Shown here one piece after another: positions 1-10,662 of a DNA stretch of 64,000 nucleotides. Numbering within the stretch: the stretch's first letter is position 1; every line of letters begins with the position of its first letter. Source of the stretch: Haloarcula halophila (GTDB lineage Archaea > Halobacteriota > Halobacteria > Halobacteriales > Haloarculaceae); NCBI RefSeq assembly GCF_029278565.1, contig NZ_CP119559.1:2294001-2358000 (forward strand), read 5' to 3'. The position numbers and the translations under genes were made by a program. A model generated the notes under the pieces. That model worked only from the letters and a program-made list of their open reading frames with translations, was not told the origin of the DNA and ran no database searches.

Positions 1-1822
<1,822 letters not shown>

Positions 1823-1994
1823 CGGTGTAACCTTTGTGCCGTCGGGGAAAAACGTTCCTTCTAGCTACGTCTGACAGTCCCGGAAGGTGTTGTCTTTCCC
1901 CGCTCATACGCACCGATAGCACAATTTGACTGCCAGTGTGTGCATTCAGTGGCACCAAATTCATGCAACTGGGGGAAATACCCTCCAAACGTGC

Positions 1995-3158
1995 ATGGAC
2001 GACACTGAAATTGAACGCGAAGCGCCTGGCGAACTCGTCCCCTACGGGAGACGGTCGTATTTCAGACCTGACCCACTACCGCCGGCTCGTGACCTCGAAC
2101 TGACGAGGGAGTTTTACGAACTCCTCGCCGATGCGACCTTCTGGCTCGGAAAGCTCAGCGGCATCAGCCTGGAACTGGATTTCCCACCCGTCCTCTACAC
2201 GTCACTCCTCCGGAAAGAAGCGATGGAATCCGCCGAGATCGAAGGCGCCGATGTCGACTACAACGCTCTTTACAGGCTCGAAACGCGACAACTCGACGAG
2301 ACTGTCGATAACGAGAGAGACAGCGATACGAAAGACACACAGGAGGTTCTCAACTACGAGCAGGCGGTCGAAGACGGACTCGACACGCTTGATAACGGTG
2401 AATCACTCTCCGTCGAACTGTTCCATGGCCTCCATGAAACGCTACTGACCGGTGTTCCCGACGATCGCGTCGACACCGACACCATCGGTCGCTACAAGAC
2501 GACGCCGAACCACCTGGGCGATTTCTTCCCGCCGGTACCGAACGAGATAGATGGCCTGATGGACGCGCTGGTGACGTACTACCGGACCGGCGGGAGCTAC
2601 CACACGCTCGTCGATATTGCATTGTTTCACTACCAGTTCGAAACGATCCATCCGTACGGTGATGGCAACGGACGGCTCGGTCGCCTCCTCATTACACTCC
2701 AGTTGTACGACCGTGGGCTGCTCGAACGGCCGAACCTCTATCTCAGCGAGTACTTCAATCGGAACAAGGAGGCGTACGTGGACCGGATGGGGGCTGTTCG
2801 GGCCCGTGGCGACTGGGAGGACTGGCTGTCATTTTTCATCCGTGGTGTCGCGAGACAGGCTGAGGAGTCCGTCGAGCGGACGCTCGCTCTCGACGACCTG
2901 CGGCGTCGCTACCAGGCGGAGTACGGCGGCGTCCAGTACTCGAAAAACCGTCTGGCGTGTCGCCTTTTCGAACAGCCCTATCTGACGATACAGTCGGCCG
3001 CAAACTCGCTCGACGTCGAACGGTCGACCGCCTCCCGCGCCATCGACACGCTGGTTGACGAGGGCCTCTTGGAGGAAGTGACAGGAAACCAGCGCAACAA
3101 GGAGTACCGTGCCCGCGAGATCTTCGAGATCCTCGAACGGCCACCGCAGACGTACTGA
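1995..3158 (+). CDS. Fic family protein (probable AMPylase) with C-terminal winged helix
   Basis: Fic proteins usually transfer AMP from ATP to a hydroxyl of a target protein. The core motif HPYGDGNGRLGR begins at about residue 219; its His is the catalytic base and the GNGR loop binds phosphate. A class II-like inhibitory motif SAEIEG ([S/T]xxxE[G/N]) lies at about residues 79-84, on the N-terminal side, so the enzyme is probably autoinhibited. The C-terminal 70 residues look like a winged helix (AANSLDVERSTASRAIDTL). I chose the ATG at 1995 over an in-frame TTG at 1926 because MDDTEIE... matches the usual Fic N-terminus. Haloarchaea often carry such solitary Fic-HTH proteins; the target is unknown. 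The next gene is close downstream but seems to have its own promoter. Confidence 0.9.
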   Translation: MDDTEIEREAPGELVPYGRRSYFRPDPLPPARDLELTREFYELLADATFWLGKLSGISLELDFPPVLYTSLLRKEAMESAEIEGADVDYNALYRLETRQLDETVDNERDSDTKDTQEVLNYEQAVEDGLDTLDNGESLSVELFHGLHETLLTGVPDDRVDTDTIGRYKTTPNHLGDFFPPVPNEIDGLMDALVTYYRTGGSYHTLVDIALFHYQFETIHPYGDGNGRLGRLLITLQLYDRGLLERPNLYLSEYFNRNKEAYVDRMGAVRARGDWEDWLSFFIRGVARQAEESVERTLALDDLRRRYQAEYGGVQYSKNRLACRLFEQPYLTIQSAANSLDVERSTASRAIDTLVDEGLLEEVTGNQRNKEYRAREIFEILERPPQTY

Positions 3159-3251
3159 GTGAACCGGAGGCCGTTCGCAACGCCGATGCCACGACCGATC
3201 CCCGGCGCGCGATATGAATTACTTTATCGCCAGCCCGTGAACGTCGACGGG

Positions 3252-4103
3252 ATGTCACGCCCTGACATCGGTCCGCAGTCGTTCGACGGCGGGCCGCTGA
3301 TCCCTGTCGTAACGTACGTGTTGACGGTCCTTGTCCTCTCCGCGCTCGCGCTGGTCTCCACAGGCGGGTCGCCATCCCCGCTTGCTGGGATCGCGTGGGG
3401 TGTCTTCCTCGTCGGCCTCGCGGTCGGTGCCTTCCTCGCCGAGGGGATCGAACCGCGCTCGGTCGTCCCGTCCGTCCGCTCACTCGGCGTCGCACTCGCC
3501 GTCGTCACCGCGTTCTGGGCGCTCTACAACGCCGTCGCGGCCGTGCTCGCGATCGGCGGTGTTCCCGGGTTCTCCGCCGGCGCGTCGCGAGTCGCGGCCC
3601 ACCCGCTCCTGTATCTCGCGGCGTTCGGAAGCTCGTTGCTGTTTACCGCCCTTCCGGAGGAACTCCTCTTCCGGGGGTACCTCCAGGGGAGCGTCGCCTC
3701 CTTGGTCGGCGAGCGGAGCCGTCGGGCAACCGGCGTCGGGATCAGCGTCGTGGCCGTACTGTTCGCGCTCTTCCACCTCCCGCGGTGGTTCCTCATGTCC
3801 GGCCACAGCGTCGGTGTCGATCTGGCCGCCCGCCTACTCGGACTGACCGCGGCCGGACTCGCATTCGGACTCGTCTACGCGCTGAGCGGGAACCTCTGGC
3901 TGGTGGCGCTGTTCCACGCGACGATGAACCAGCCGCCGTTCCTCGTGACTGTCCACACCGAGGGCTTGGTCCACTACCTACTCCCGTTCGTCGAGTACAC
4001 TGCCATCGTCGCGGCCGTGTTCGCGCTCTATCGGCTGACCGGAACCGAAGGACCGCTGTTCGGTCGTCCCGGCGTGTCTGCCTCCGTGCCGTCTGACGAC
4101 TGA
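3252..4103 (+). CDS. CPBP-family intramembrane metalloprotease (CAAX/Abi type)
   Basis: Integral membrane protein of the CPBP (CAAX protease and bacteriocin-processing) family, with about eight hydrophobic segments. All three family motifs are present: EELLFRGYLQG (Glu-Glu at about 136-137), FALFHLPRW with the second-motif His, and HATMNQ near the C-terminus. Together these form the glutamate/His metal site. An open frame extends upstream to a GTG at 3159 that overlaps the Fic stop, but that extension is not hydrophobic. An AT-rich TATA-like patch (about 3222-3229) is well placed for a leaderless start at 3252, so I chose that ATG. The substrate is unknown; proposed roles in archaea are prenyl-protein or membrane-protein processing. 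Confidence 0.85.
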   Translation: MSRPDIGPQSFDGGPLIPVVTYVLTVLVLSALALVSTGGSPSPLAGIAWGVFLVGLAVGAFLAEGIEPRSVVPSVRSLGVALAVVTAFWALYNAVAAVLAIGGVPGFSAGASRVAAHPLLYLAAFGSSLLFTALPEELLFRGYLQGSVASLVGERSRRATGVGISVVAVLFALFHLPRWFLMSGHSVGVDLAARLLGLTAAGLAFGLVYALSGNLWLVALFHATMNQPPFLVTVHTEGLVHYLLPFVEYTAIVAAVFALYRLTGTEGPLFGRPGVSASVPSDD

Positions 4104-4193
4104 CCGGGCGGCCGCCCTGCACTTCTCCCCAGGGTTGACCCACCGCCAATTGTCGCAGGCGATACTGGCGGCGGAACTTATATTCTCGATTGT

Positions 4194-4200
4194 CTATAAG
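4194..4200 (+). promoter_or_regulatory. TATA box for cheF
   Basis: CTATAAG lies 25-31 nt before the ATG at 4225, the spacing expected for a leaderless haloarchaeal mRNA. A second candidate, CTTATATT (about 4178), would give a leader of about 20 nt. Confidence 0.5.
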
Positions 4201-4224
4201 GGCACAACTGAGGCAGTTACGGGG

Positions 4225-5085
4225 ATGAGCAACACCGAGAAGAAGATCGCGGACACGCAGGGGAAGTACCTACTCGCGGTGTCCCAAGGCCAGCGGCTGA
4301 CCGACGCCGAGTGGCAGAACTGCCGGATCATCCTCACCACCGAACGCATCGCGCTGATGGCCGACGACAAGCGCCAGATCGCGCTCGACGAGATCGACCG
4401 GATCGCCGACCGTTTCGACGTCAACCAACAGAGCGCCGGCGTCTCCGAGTACGTCGGCTTCCACGTCGGCGAGGACGTGATCCTCGTCTCCGCGTCGAAC
4501 CACGCCGAGTTCGAGACGGACTTCTATCGGGCGAGCCTGAACGGCGCGGTCATCCGGGTCCAACATCCCGCACTGAAAGGCGGCGTCGTCCAGAACGCCG
4601 AGTGGACGAAAGGCCGGCTGAAAGTCAGCGACGAGGCGTTGCAGGTCGCGATGGCCGACGGGCAAGCAGTCACCATCGACCGAGCCGACATCGGTGATCT
4701 GGCCGTCGAGGACAAGGACATCGGCGGCGAGGAACGGGCCGTCATCGAGGTCGAACACTCCGAGGAAGGGATCAGCGTCGAGACCCACCTCGCCGGCGAC
4801 GAGTTCCACGCGACCGTCCTCCAGGTCATGCTAGAGGAGAGCGCCGAGCAGAACCGGGCCGATCTGGACCTCTCCTCGACGGAGAAACGCGTCATCATGG
4901 CCTTACACTCGGGCGTCTCCCCGTTCGACATCCCGAACTTCGTCGGCATCGACGTCGAAAAGACCGAGGCGATCTTCGACCGGCTCATCGAACTCGACGT
5001 GATCAGCGTCGTCCGCGAGCGGACCGAAGTGAACCTGACGACGAAAGGGCGACGGGTCGCTGGCGAGCGGATGGGAGAGCAATGA
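4225..5085 (+). CDS. cheF: CheF-type archaellum chemotaxis adaptor
   Basis: A 286-residue soluble acidic protein matching the archaeal CheF family (formerly DUF439). In Halobacterium salinarum CheF links the Che proteins (CheY, CheC/CheD) to the archaellum motor. The N-terminal two-thirds consists of repeated beta-rich segments (RIILTTERIALMADDKRQIA...). The C-terminus is a helical winged-helix-like segment (STEKRVIMALHSGVSPFDIP to TTKGRRVAGE). MSNTEKK at 4225 is the natural start because the upstream in-frame extension from 4135 crosses the TATA region. No other che or arl genes are visible here, so this is an isolated copy or one edge of a flagellar locus. Confidence 0.8.
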   Translation: MSNTEKKIADTQGKYLLAVSQGQRLTDAEWQNCRIILTTERIALMADDKRQIALDEIDRIADRFDVNQQSAGVSEYVGFHVGEDVILVSASNHAEFETDFYRASLNGAVIRVQHPALKGGVVQNAEWTKGRLKVSDEALQVAMADGQAVTIDRADIGDLAVEDKDIGGEERAVIEVEHSEEGISVETHLAGDEFHATVLQVMLEESAEQNRADLDLSSTEKRVIMALHSGVSPFDIPNFVGIDVEKTEAIFDRLIELDVISVVRERTEVNLTTKGRRVAGERMGEQ

Positions 5086-5107
5086 GCCCATTCGTTCGCA
5101 CCTCCGA

Positions 5108-5226
5108 GGAACAAAACGGACGCTTGAGGCGGTGCAACGCGATGACGAGACGTTCGGCGAACTCCTGAACCGATTAGTGGATTCTATTCGCTACCCTGTT
5201 CTGACGCGTCCTCTGGGCCGCCTTTG
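5108..5226 (+). pseudogene. Remnant of a small antitoxin-like gene
   Basis: One frame without a usable start reads TLEAVQRDDETFGELLNRLV, which resembles the C-terminal half of short haloarchaeal antitoxin-like proteins of the '(K/R)RDDETF.ELL.RLV' type. The N-terminal half and start codon are gone, and the frame runs into the antisense end of the next gene. It lies beside a nucleotidyltransferase pair that may itself be a toxin-antitoxin-like module. Confidence 0.35.
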
Positions 5227-5459
5227 ATATCGAGTATATCCGCTGCTACCTCGGTTACTCGCTGCTGATGCTCGGCCGTCGTTCCGGCACCCTGTGCAGC
5301 GTCGAGTTGCCCGTCGACGATGGCGTTCTGTTGGGGACCCCACACTTCCGGCGGGTTCGACTTGATGTACTCCACCCAGCGCTTGATCCCCTCGATGCGT
5401 TGCTCTCGGTTTCGCTCGTGCTTCCGATCGAGGCGTTCACGAACGTTCGAGTCGCTCAT
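5184..5459 (-). CDS. Small charged protein partnered with nucleotidyltransferase
   Basis: A 91-residue, highly charged, probably helical protein (starts MSDSNVRERLDRKHERN, ends DASEQGSE). The ATG at 5459 lies inside the 3' end of the upstream nucleotidyltransferase gene, a 23-bp overlap that implies co-translation. The same open frame extends further 5' to 5681, but only inside the overlapping gene, so I rejected that part. I do not recognise a domain. The order, nucleotidyltransferase first with a small charged partner overlapping it, resembles MNT-containing toxin-antitoxin modules, but the partner is not a recognisable HEPN protein. Confidence 0.6.
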   Translation of the reverse strand: MSDSNVRERLDRKHERNREQRIEGIKRWVEYIKSNPPEVWGPQQNAIVDGQLDAAQGAGTTAEHQQRVTEVAADILDIKGGPEDASEQGSE

Positions 5460-6039
5460 ATTCGGATTCCACGTCCAGCCGTGTAACCCACGTTTCGAGT
5501 CGTGAGACACTAAGGCTTTCCTCGAAGAGCGTATACAGGTGGACCGCGTCCTCGATGTCTTTTTGTGTACCAAGATAGAGCTTGTACGCGATCTGGAGTT
5601 CGAGCGGGCCGATTGGGATTGTTTCCCCTCCGATTCGAGCCGTGATCGAGTTCTCCAGAGAGGCGTGGTCGAATTCGTCACGGACGAACTTCACTTCCAA
5701 GTGGGGTGTAATTTCGTCGTCGGGGGCGACCCAGATGTTATCGCCGTTTTCGAGCATCTCGTACATCGACGTAAGCGGCATCGCTGGCCCCCAGAACTCT
5801 CGCTCATCGAGTATCGAAACGAGCTGATTGACAGTCGTTGCATCGACGGGTTCGATCAGCACGTCCACGTCTTCTGTGGACCGTGCTCGGCCAGAGAGGA
5901 TCGAGACGTACCCCGCGATGTAGACGTGGTCGATATCCACCTGACCGAGGACCTCGGAGAACTCGATCGCCAGTGTATCGAGTTTGTTGGGCTCACGTTC
6001 GACCACGAGAGTGCCATCTCGTAGCGCAACTCCGCTCAT
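5437..6039 (-). CDS. Nucleotidyltransferase-fold protein (MNT/AbiEii-like)
   Basis: A 200-residue protein with the nucleotidyltransferase superfamily pattern: an YIAGYVSILSGRARSTEDVDVLI stretch (about residues 40-62), with the Gly-rich strand followed by the (D/E)xD pair DVD that binds metal. A later acidic strand (HLEVKFVRDEF) could supply the third carboxylate. The C-terminal half (IGPLELQIAYKLYLGTQKDIEDAVHLY) is typical of AbiEii-like or DUF6036-like relatives, which act as toxins or antitoxins by NMP/AMP transfer. A TATA-like GATTTATGA on the minus strand lies about 30 nt upstream of the ATG. The gene overlaps its partner downstream. The class is fairly sure; the biological role is inferred. 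Confidence 0.7.
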   Translation of the reverse strand: MSGVALRDGTLVVEREPNKLDTLAIEFSEVLGQVDIDHVYIAGYVSILSGRARSTEDVDVLIEPVDATTVNQLVSILDEREFWGPAMPLTSMYEMLENGDNIWVAPDDEITPHLEVKFVRDEFDHASLENSITARIGGETIPIGPLELQIAYKLYLGTQKDIEDAVHLYTLFEESLSVSRLETWVTRLDVESEYERLERS

Positions 6040-6283
6040 GATCGGATTTCACTTGGATACGTCATAAATCAGTGGTTGTCAAATAGGACTCCGTGTGTTT
6101 GAGTATCCGCTATCTCTCTGGATGAATGAATCCTCCACGGCGATCTACTCTTCGAAACTAGTGGTAAGCGGACACAAACGACCTGTCCACACCCGTAGGC
6201 CCGGCGATACCAGCAGCCCACACACACGGCGCGAAACCCGCCGAGCCCAGAAGGTTGAAGCGGGCCGGCGTCCAGGGTGAGGT

Positions 6284-7474
6284 ATGCACATCGATACCGC
6301 GGTCATCCTCGCTGCCGGCGAGGGGACCCGGCTCCAGCCGTTGACACGGAACCGGCCGAAGCCGATGTTACCGGCGGCGAACCGGCCGATCCTCGAACAC
6401 GTCTTCGACGCCCTGGTCGAGGCCGGTATCGAGCGGCTGGTCGTCGTCGTCGGGTTCAAACGCGACCGCGTCCAGAACCACTTCGGCCCCGCCTACCGCG
6501 ACGTTCCAATCACCTACGTCCGCCAGGAGAAACAACTCGGGAGCGGGCACGCCCTCGCACAGGCTCGGAGCGAGGTAGACGGTCCCTTACTCGTCCTGAA
6601 CGGCGATCGTCTCATCGACGCCGGGACGATCGAGGCCGTCGATACATCCTTCGCCGAGACCGGTGACCCGAGTATTGCGGTCACCGAACGGCGAGACACC
6701 AGCCGGTACGGGGCCGTCGAACTGCGCGACGGCGACATCGCGGACTTCGTCGAGAAACCGAGCGACGACGGCTACCGGCTGATCAACGCCGGCGTGTACG
6801 CGTTCCCCGAGAGCATCTTCCAGTCCATCGAGGAGACGCCACGCACGGCCGGGGAACTGGGGATCACCGACACCATCGAGCGCTTGGTCGCTCACGAACG
6901 GGTCCGCGGTGTCGAGGTCGACGGGATGTGGGTCGACGCGACCTATCCGTGGGACCTGTTGACCGTCGCCCGCGAAGTCCTCGAGCGCGGGCAGGTCACC
7001 GAGACCGAACGTGATGACGGCGTCTGGGTCGACGACGACGCCAACGTCCACGAGGAAGCCGTCCTGCGTGGCCCGGTCGTCGTCGGGCCGGACTGTGAGA
7101 TCGGGCCGGACGCCGTCGTCGGTCCACACACCGCCGCGGGCGCGAACGTGACGATCGGTGCCAACGCGGTCGTCCAGCGGTCGGTACTCGACGCGGACAC
7201 GCGTGTCGGCCCGGGGTCGACACTGCTCGATACGGTCACCGGACAGGACGTGGATCTGGGCGCGAGCACGGTCGTTCCGGGTGGGACCGCCGACGTCCAG
7301 GTCGGGACCACCGTCTTCGAGAACCAGCGTCTCGGTGCCGTCATCGGCGACTGGACGACCGTCGACGGTGCCGCAAGTATCGCACCGGGGACGCTGATCG
7401 GCACGGACGCGACGCTGCACACGGGCGTCACGGTCGACAGCAACGTCGGCGAGGGCGTGGAGGTGACCCGCTGA
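6284..7474 (+). CDS. glmU: GlmU-like bifunctional sugar-1-P nucleotidylyltransferase/acetyltransferase
   Basis: Expected to acetylate glucosamine-1-P and transfer UMP to give UDP-GlcNAc. Residues 1 to about 230 form the nucleotidyltransferase domain (ILAAGEGTRLQPLTRNRPKP, then VLNGDRLIDAG and FVEKPSDDGYRLINAG). The C-terminal third is a left-handed beta-helix of hexapeptide repeats (GPVVVGPDCEIGPDAVVG...). The length of 396 aa fits archaeal GlmU-like enzymes. The stop overlaps the glmS start by one base, so the two are one operon making GlcN-6-P and then UDP-GlcNAc. An alternative is a glucose-1-P nucleotidyltransferase with a beta-helix; the GlmS neighbour favours GlmU. Confidence 0.88.
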   Translation: MHIDTAVILAAGEGTRLQPLTRNRPKPMLPAANRPILEHVFDALVEAGIERLVVVVGFKRDRVQNHFGPAYRDVPITYVRQEKQLGSGHALAQARSEVDGPLLVLNGDRLIDAGTIEAVDTSFAETGDPSIAVTERRDTSRYGAVELRDGDIADFVEKPSDDGYRLINAGVYAFPESIFQSIEETPRTAGELGITDTIERLVAHERVRGVEVDGMWVDATYPWDLLTVAREVLERGQVTETERDDGVWVDDDANVHEEAVLRGPVVVGPDCEIGPDAVVGPHTAAGANVTIGANAVVQRSVLDADTRVGPGSTLLDTVTGQDVDLGASTVVPGGTADVQVGTTVFENQRLGAVIGDWTTVDGAASIAPGTLIGTDATLHTGVTVDSNVGEGVEVTR

Positions 7475-9270
7475 TGTGTGGCATCATCGGCTGTGTCGGC
7501 CGCGGCGACGAGACGCTCGACACGCTCGTCCACGGGCTCTCGAAACTGGAGTACCGGGGCTACGACTCCGCTGGCGTCGCCCTGACGAGTACGGACGAAC
7601 CGGTCAGTATCTGCAAGAACGCCGGCGACATCGACGGGCTCAAACAGGCGCTGGAGAGCGTCTCGCTGTCGGGCGAGGTCGGGATCGGCCACACGCGCTG
7701 GAGCACACACGGCCCGCCGACCGACGCGAACGCCCACCCTCACCAGGACTGTCACGGCTCGGTCGCCGTCGTCCACAACGGCATCATCGAGAACTACCAG
7801 GAACTCCGTGACGAACTCGTCGGGGCCGGTCACACGTTCACCTCCGACACCGACACCGAGGTGATCCCCCACCTCATCGAGCGGGAACTGGAAGACGGTG
7901 CCAATCCCGAAGCCGCCGTCCGGAGCGCCGTCGCGCAACTCGACGGGAGCTTCGCCGTCGCGGTGGTCGTCGCCGGCACCGAATCCGTCTTCGCCGCGCG
8001 CAACGACTCGCCGCTGGTGTTGGGCCTGACCGAGGAGGCGACCTTCCTCGCCAGCGACGTTCCTGCCTTCCGTGATTTCACCGACCAGGTCGTCTATCTC
8101 GACGACGGGGAGTTCGCCCGCCTCGACGCCGACGGCTGGACGGTCACCGACACCGCGGGGACCGTCGTCGACAAGGAGGTCAACACCGTCGAGTGGGACC
8201 CCGAGGAGACCGGCAAGAGCGGTTACGACCACTACATGCTCAAGGAGATCCACGAGCAGCCACGGGCGCTCCGACAGTGTCTCCGCGGCCGGGTCGACGA
8301 GCTATCCGCGAGCGTGGACATCGGCGACCTGGGTGACCTCTCGCCGACGGGCGTCCAGTTCGTCGCCTGTGGGACATCCTATCACGCGGCGCTGTACGGC
8401 GCCCAACTGTTCCAGGCCGCCGGCATCCCTGCCCAGGCGTTCCTCGCCAGCGAGTACGCGACCGGTGTCCCACCGATCGGCGATGCGCTGGTCGTCGGCG
8501 TCACCCAGAGCGGCGAGACGGCCGACACCCTCTCGGCGCTCCGGGAGGCCCGCAGTCGCGGCGCGCGTACCCTGGCCGTGACCAACGTCGTCGGCTCGAC
8601 GGTCGCCCGCGAGTGTGACCACGCGCTGTACATCCGTGCCGGCCCCGAGATCGGCGTCGCCGCGAGCAAGACCTTCGCCTCGCAACTGGCCGCGCTGAAC
8701 CTGCTCGCGTTGGGGACGACCTCGACCGACGACACCCGCGAGGTCATCGCCGCGCTCCGGGACTTGCCCGGACAGGTCCAGTCGATCCTGGACAGCTCGG
8801 CGGCCGAGGCGGTCGCCGAACTGTACCAGGACGCCGACGCCTACTTCTTCATCGGCCGGGGCCAGCAGTTCCCCGTCGCGCTGGAGGGCGCCCTGAAGAT
8901 GAAAGAGATTACCTACAAACACGCCGAAGGGTTTGCGGCCGGCGAACTCAAACACGGGCCGCTCGCGCTCGTGACCGAGAAGACGCCGGTCTTCGCGGTC
9001 GTGACCGGCGACGACGAGCGCGCTCGGAAGACCGTCGGCAACATCAAGGAGGTCGAAGCCCGCGACGCCCCTGTGGTCGCGGTGACCGACGGCCAGAACG
9101 ACGCTGCTCGGTACGCCGACGAGGTGTTGGAACTGCCCGAGACCCACCCGCGGGCCGCGGCCGTGCTGGCGAACATCCATCTGCAGTTGGTGTCGTATCA
9201 CACCGCAGCGTTGTTGGGTCGGCCGATCGACAAGCCGCGGAACCTGGCCAAGAGCGTGACGGTGGAGTGA
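7474..9270 (+). CDS. glmS: Glutamine--fructose-6-phosphate aminotransferase
   Basis: Makes glucosamine-6-phosphate from fructose-6-P and glutamine, the entry step to all amino sugars in this locus. The N-terminal Ntn glutaminase begins MCGIIGCVG with the Cys2 nucleophile, followed by LEYRGYDSAG, IGHTRWSTHG and HNGIIENY. Two SIS domains follow (FVACGTSYHAALYG; GVTQSGETADTL; FFIGRGQQFPVALEGALKMKE). It ends DKPRNLAKSVTVE, the conserved C-terminal loop. The length of 598 aa is normal. The ATG overlaps the glmU stop (translational coupling). It converges on 9278-9736 with 7 bp between stops. Confidence 0.97.
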   Translation: MCGIIGCVGRGDETLDTLVHGLSKLEYRGYDSAGVALTSTDEPVSICKNAGDIDGLKQALESVSLSGEVGIGHTRWSTHGPPTDANAHPHQDCHGSVAVVHNGIIENYQELRDELVGAGHTFTSDTDTEVIPHLIERELEDGANPEAAVRSAVAQLDGSFAVAVVVAGTESVFAARNDSPLVLGLTEEATFLASDVPAFRDFTDQVVYLDDGEFARLDADGWTVTDTAGTVVDKEVNTVEWDPEETGKSGYDHYMLKEIHEQPRALRQCLRGRVDELSASVDIGDLGDLSPTGVQFVACGTSYHAALYGAQLFQAAGIPAQAFLASEYATGVPPIGDALVVGVTQSGETADTLSALREARSRGARTLAVTNVVGSTVARECDHALYIRAGPEIGVAASKTFASQLAALNLLALGTTSTDDTREVIAALRDLPGQVQSILDSSAAEAVAELYQDADAYFFIGRGQQFPVALEGALKMKEITYKHAEGFAAGELKHGPLALVTEKTPVFAVVTGDDERARKTVGNIKEVEARDAPVVAVTDGQNDAARYADEVLELPETHPRAAAVLANIHLQLVSYHTAALLGRPIDKPRNLAKSVTVE

Positions 9271-9277
9271 ACTGAGG

Positions 9278-9736
9278 CTATCGTTGACCGTCCTCGTCGG
9301 GTGGGGCTTCGGGTGGAGCAAACAGCGCGAGACAAAACGCCCACAGGTGGCTATTGGTGACGACTGTTCGAAGCGGCCCTGACCATTGCCACCCGACTGT
9401 AAGTACGGTGTGAAGCGTCGACTGGCGATAGACGTGGACCGCATACGAGCAGGCTCGACGAACCGGAGCGACGAATGGACCGACCCTCCGAGTTGCCGAG
9501 AGATCGATCACGATCTGGTCGGCGTTCGGCTCGCGGGTGACCCACTGTACGATGGCAGATGCGGTGACCACAGTGGCGAGCCATTCGAGGACTGTCTGTT
9601 CAGTCTGACCCGTAATCGACTGTTGATACATCGCAGCGAAACGATTGAAAACGGATGTACCGTACCGATACATGCGCGCTACGTTCGATGTATTGAGTGT
9701 CGTATCGATACGAGTGACGAATTCGGAACTGTCCAT
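9278..9736 (-). CDS. Hypothetical protein downstream of the DUF4330-type gene
   Basis: A 152-residue protein with a hydrophobic patch (VLEWLATVVTASAIVQWV, about residues 48-65) and a second one near the C-terminus (SHLWAFCLALFAPPEAPP); it may be membrane-associated. I recognise no domain. It starts 11 nt after the stop of the DUF4330-like gene on the same strand, and both lie downstream of the sugar transferase, so the three may be one transcription unit in which the two small proteins assist the transferase. Confidence 0.6.
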   Translation of the reverse strand: MDSSEFVTRIDTTLNTSNVARMYRYGTSVFNRFAAMYQQSITGQTEQTVLEWLATVVTASAIVQWVTREPNADQIVIDLSATRRVGPFVAPVRRACSYAVHVYRQSTLHTVLTVGWQWSGPLRTVVTNSHLWAFCLALFAPPEAPPDEDGQR

Positions 9737-9747
9737 ACCGAATACGG

Positions 9748-10536
9748 TTACCTCTCAGTGGTGTTCGTCGTTCCAATCCGTGTCACTCGACCGGTGATGA
9801 CGGCGTCATTTGTCACGACGGTCAGTTCGGTATCGACCCGCAGCGGACGATCGGTGTACCACGGCGTGTCGTCGCGGAGCCACGCAGTGAGTTCGAGGCC
9901 GACGAGCGCATGGCTGCCTTCCGTTTCCGGTGCTACATTTCGGATTGTTCCGACAGTCTGCGATCCGACACGGACGTTATCGCCAGTCTCGACGACACGG
10001 CCGACACTCTCGTTCACAGCGAGGACGACAGGTACGCTACTTGACTGAATTCGACTGCTGGTCTGGTTGACAGTCATAACCGTGACCGGCGTTCTGTACC
10101 CCCGCGTGAGAACGATGCTCTCGTCACCGCCGTACAGGGACCGCTCTCTTCTCAGTATTCCCTGTTCATCGATCGCTGGCCCGGAGAAGTTCCCCCGGTA
10201 CCGAACACGGGCGACGATTTGCACTCTGCTGTCGGACGTGAACCCCTTCGCGGTCGTTGTCACTTCGTATGAACTTCCGGATTCAGCGAACGCAAGTGTC
10301 GAACCCTTGTCTATCGATGCTGCGTCGCTCGATATGGGTACTGTATAAGTGACCGTTGCGTACCGTAGTGGCTGCGATTGGTCGGTCGTATCGGGCGACT
10401 CGCTGATGACGAGTGCGACGCCTGCCACTACGACTGTGACCAGAAGGACGACGACGAACGCGTCAACGATATTTACGATTCCGAACAGCGACCCGTCTTC
10501 GTCGAGAACTGGTCCCAACCGTCCCGATCCAGCCAT
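9748..10536 (-). CDS. DUF4330-family membrane-anchored protein
   Basis: A 262-residue protein with one N-terminal membrane segment (VDAFVVVLLVTVVVAGVALVI, about residues 21-41), preceded by the DEDGSLFGIVNIVDA signature typical of DUF4330. The rest is an extracytoplasmic beta-rich region. The ATG at 10536 fits the family; the 24-codon upstream extension is basic and not conserved-looking. DUF4330 proteins of unknown function often neighbour polysaccharide export or initiation genes in bacteria and haloarchaea, as here beside the sugar transferase. Confidence 0.75.
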   Translation of the reverse strand: MAGSGRLGPVLDEDGSLFGIVNIVDAFVVVLLVTVVVAGVALVISESPDTTDQSQPLRYATVTYTVPISSDAASIDKGSTLAFAESGSSYEVTTTAKGFTSDSRVQIVARVRYRGNFSGPAIDEQGILRRERSLYGGDESIVLTRGYRTPVTVMTVNQTSSRIQSSSVPVVLAVNESVGRVVETGDNVRVGSQTVGTIRNVAPETEGSHALVGLELTAWLRDDTPWYTDRPLRVDTELTVVTNDAVITGRVTRIGTTNTTER

Positions 10537-10662
10537 ACGGCAACTGTCCGGCCTCCTCCGTATGAGTGTTTCGAGGGTAATAGAGCGCGATCCGAGACCC
10601 CGACTCACGAACGGACGGCCGAAACACGGATTCCAGCGTCCGCCCGAGCCCGTCTGACCGAC

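Noticed and set aside
1926-1994. TTG start 69 nt upstream for the Fic protein
   Set aside because: The extra residues are not typical of Fic, and the ATG at 1995 begins the family-like sequence.
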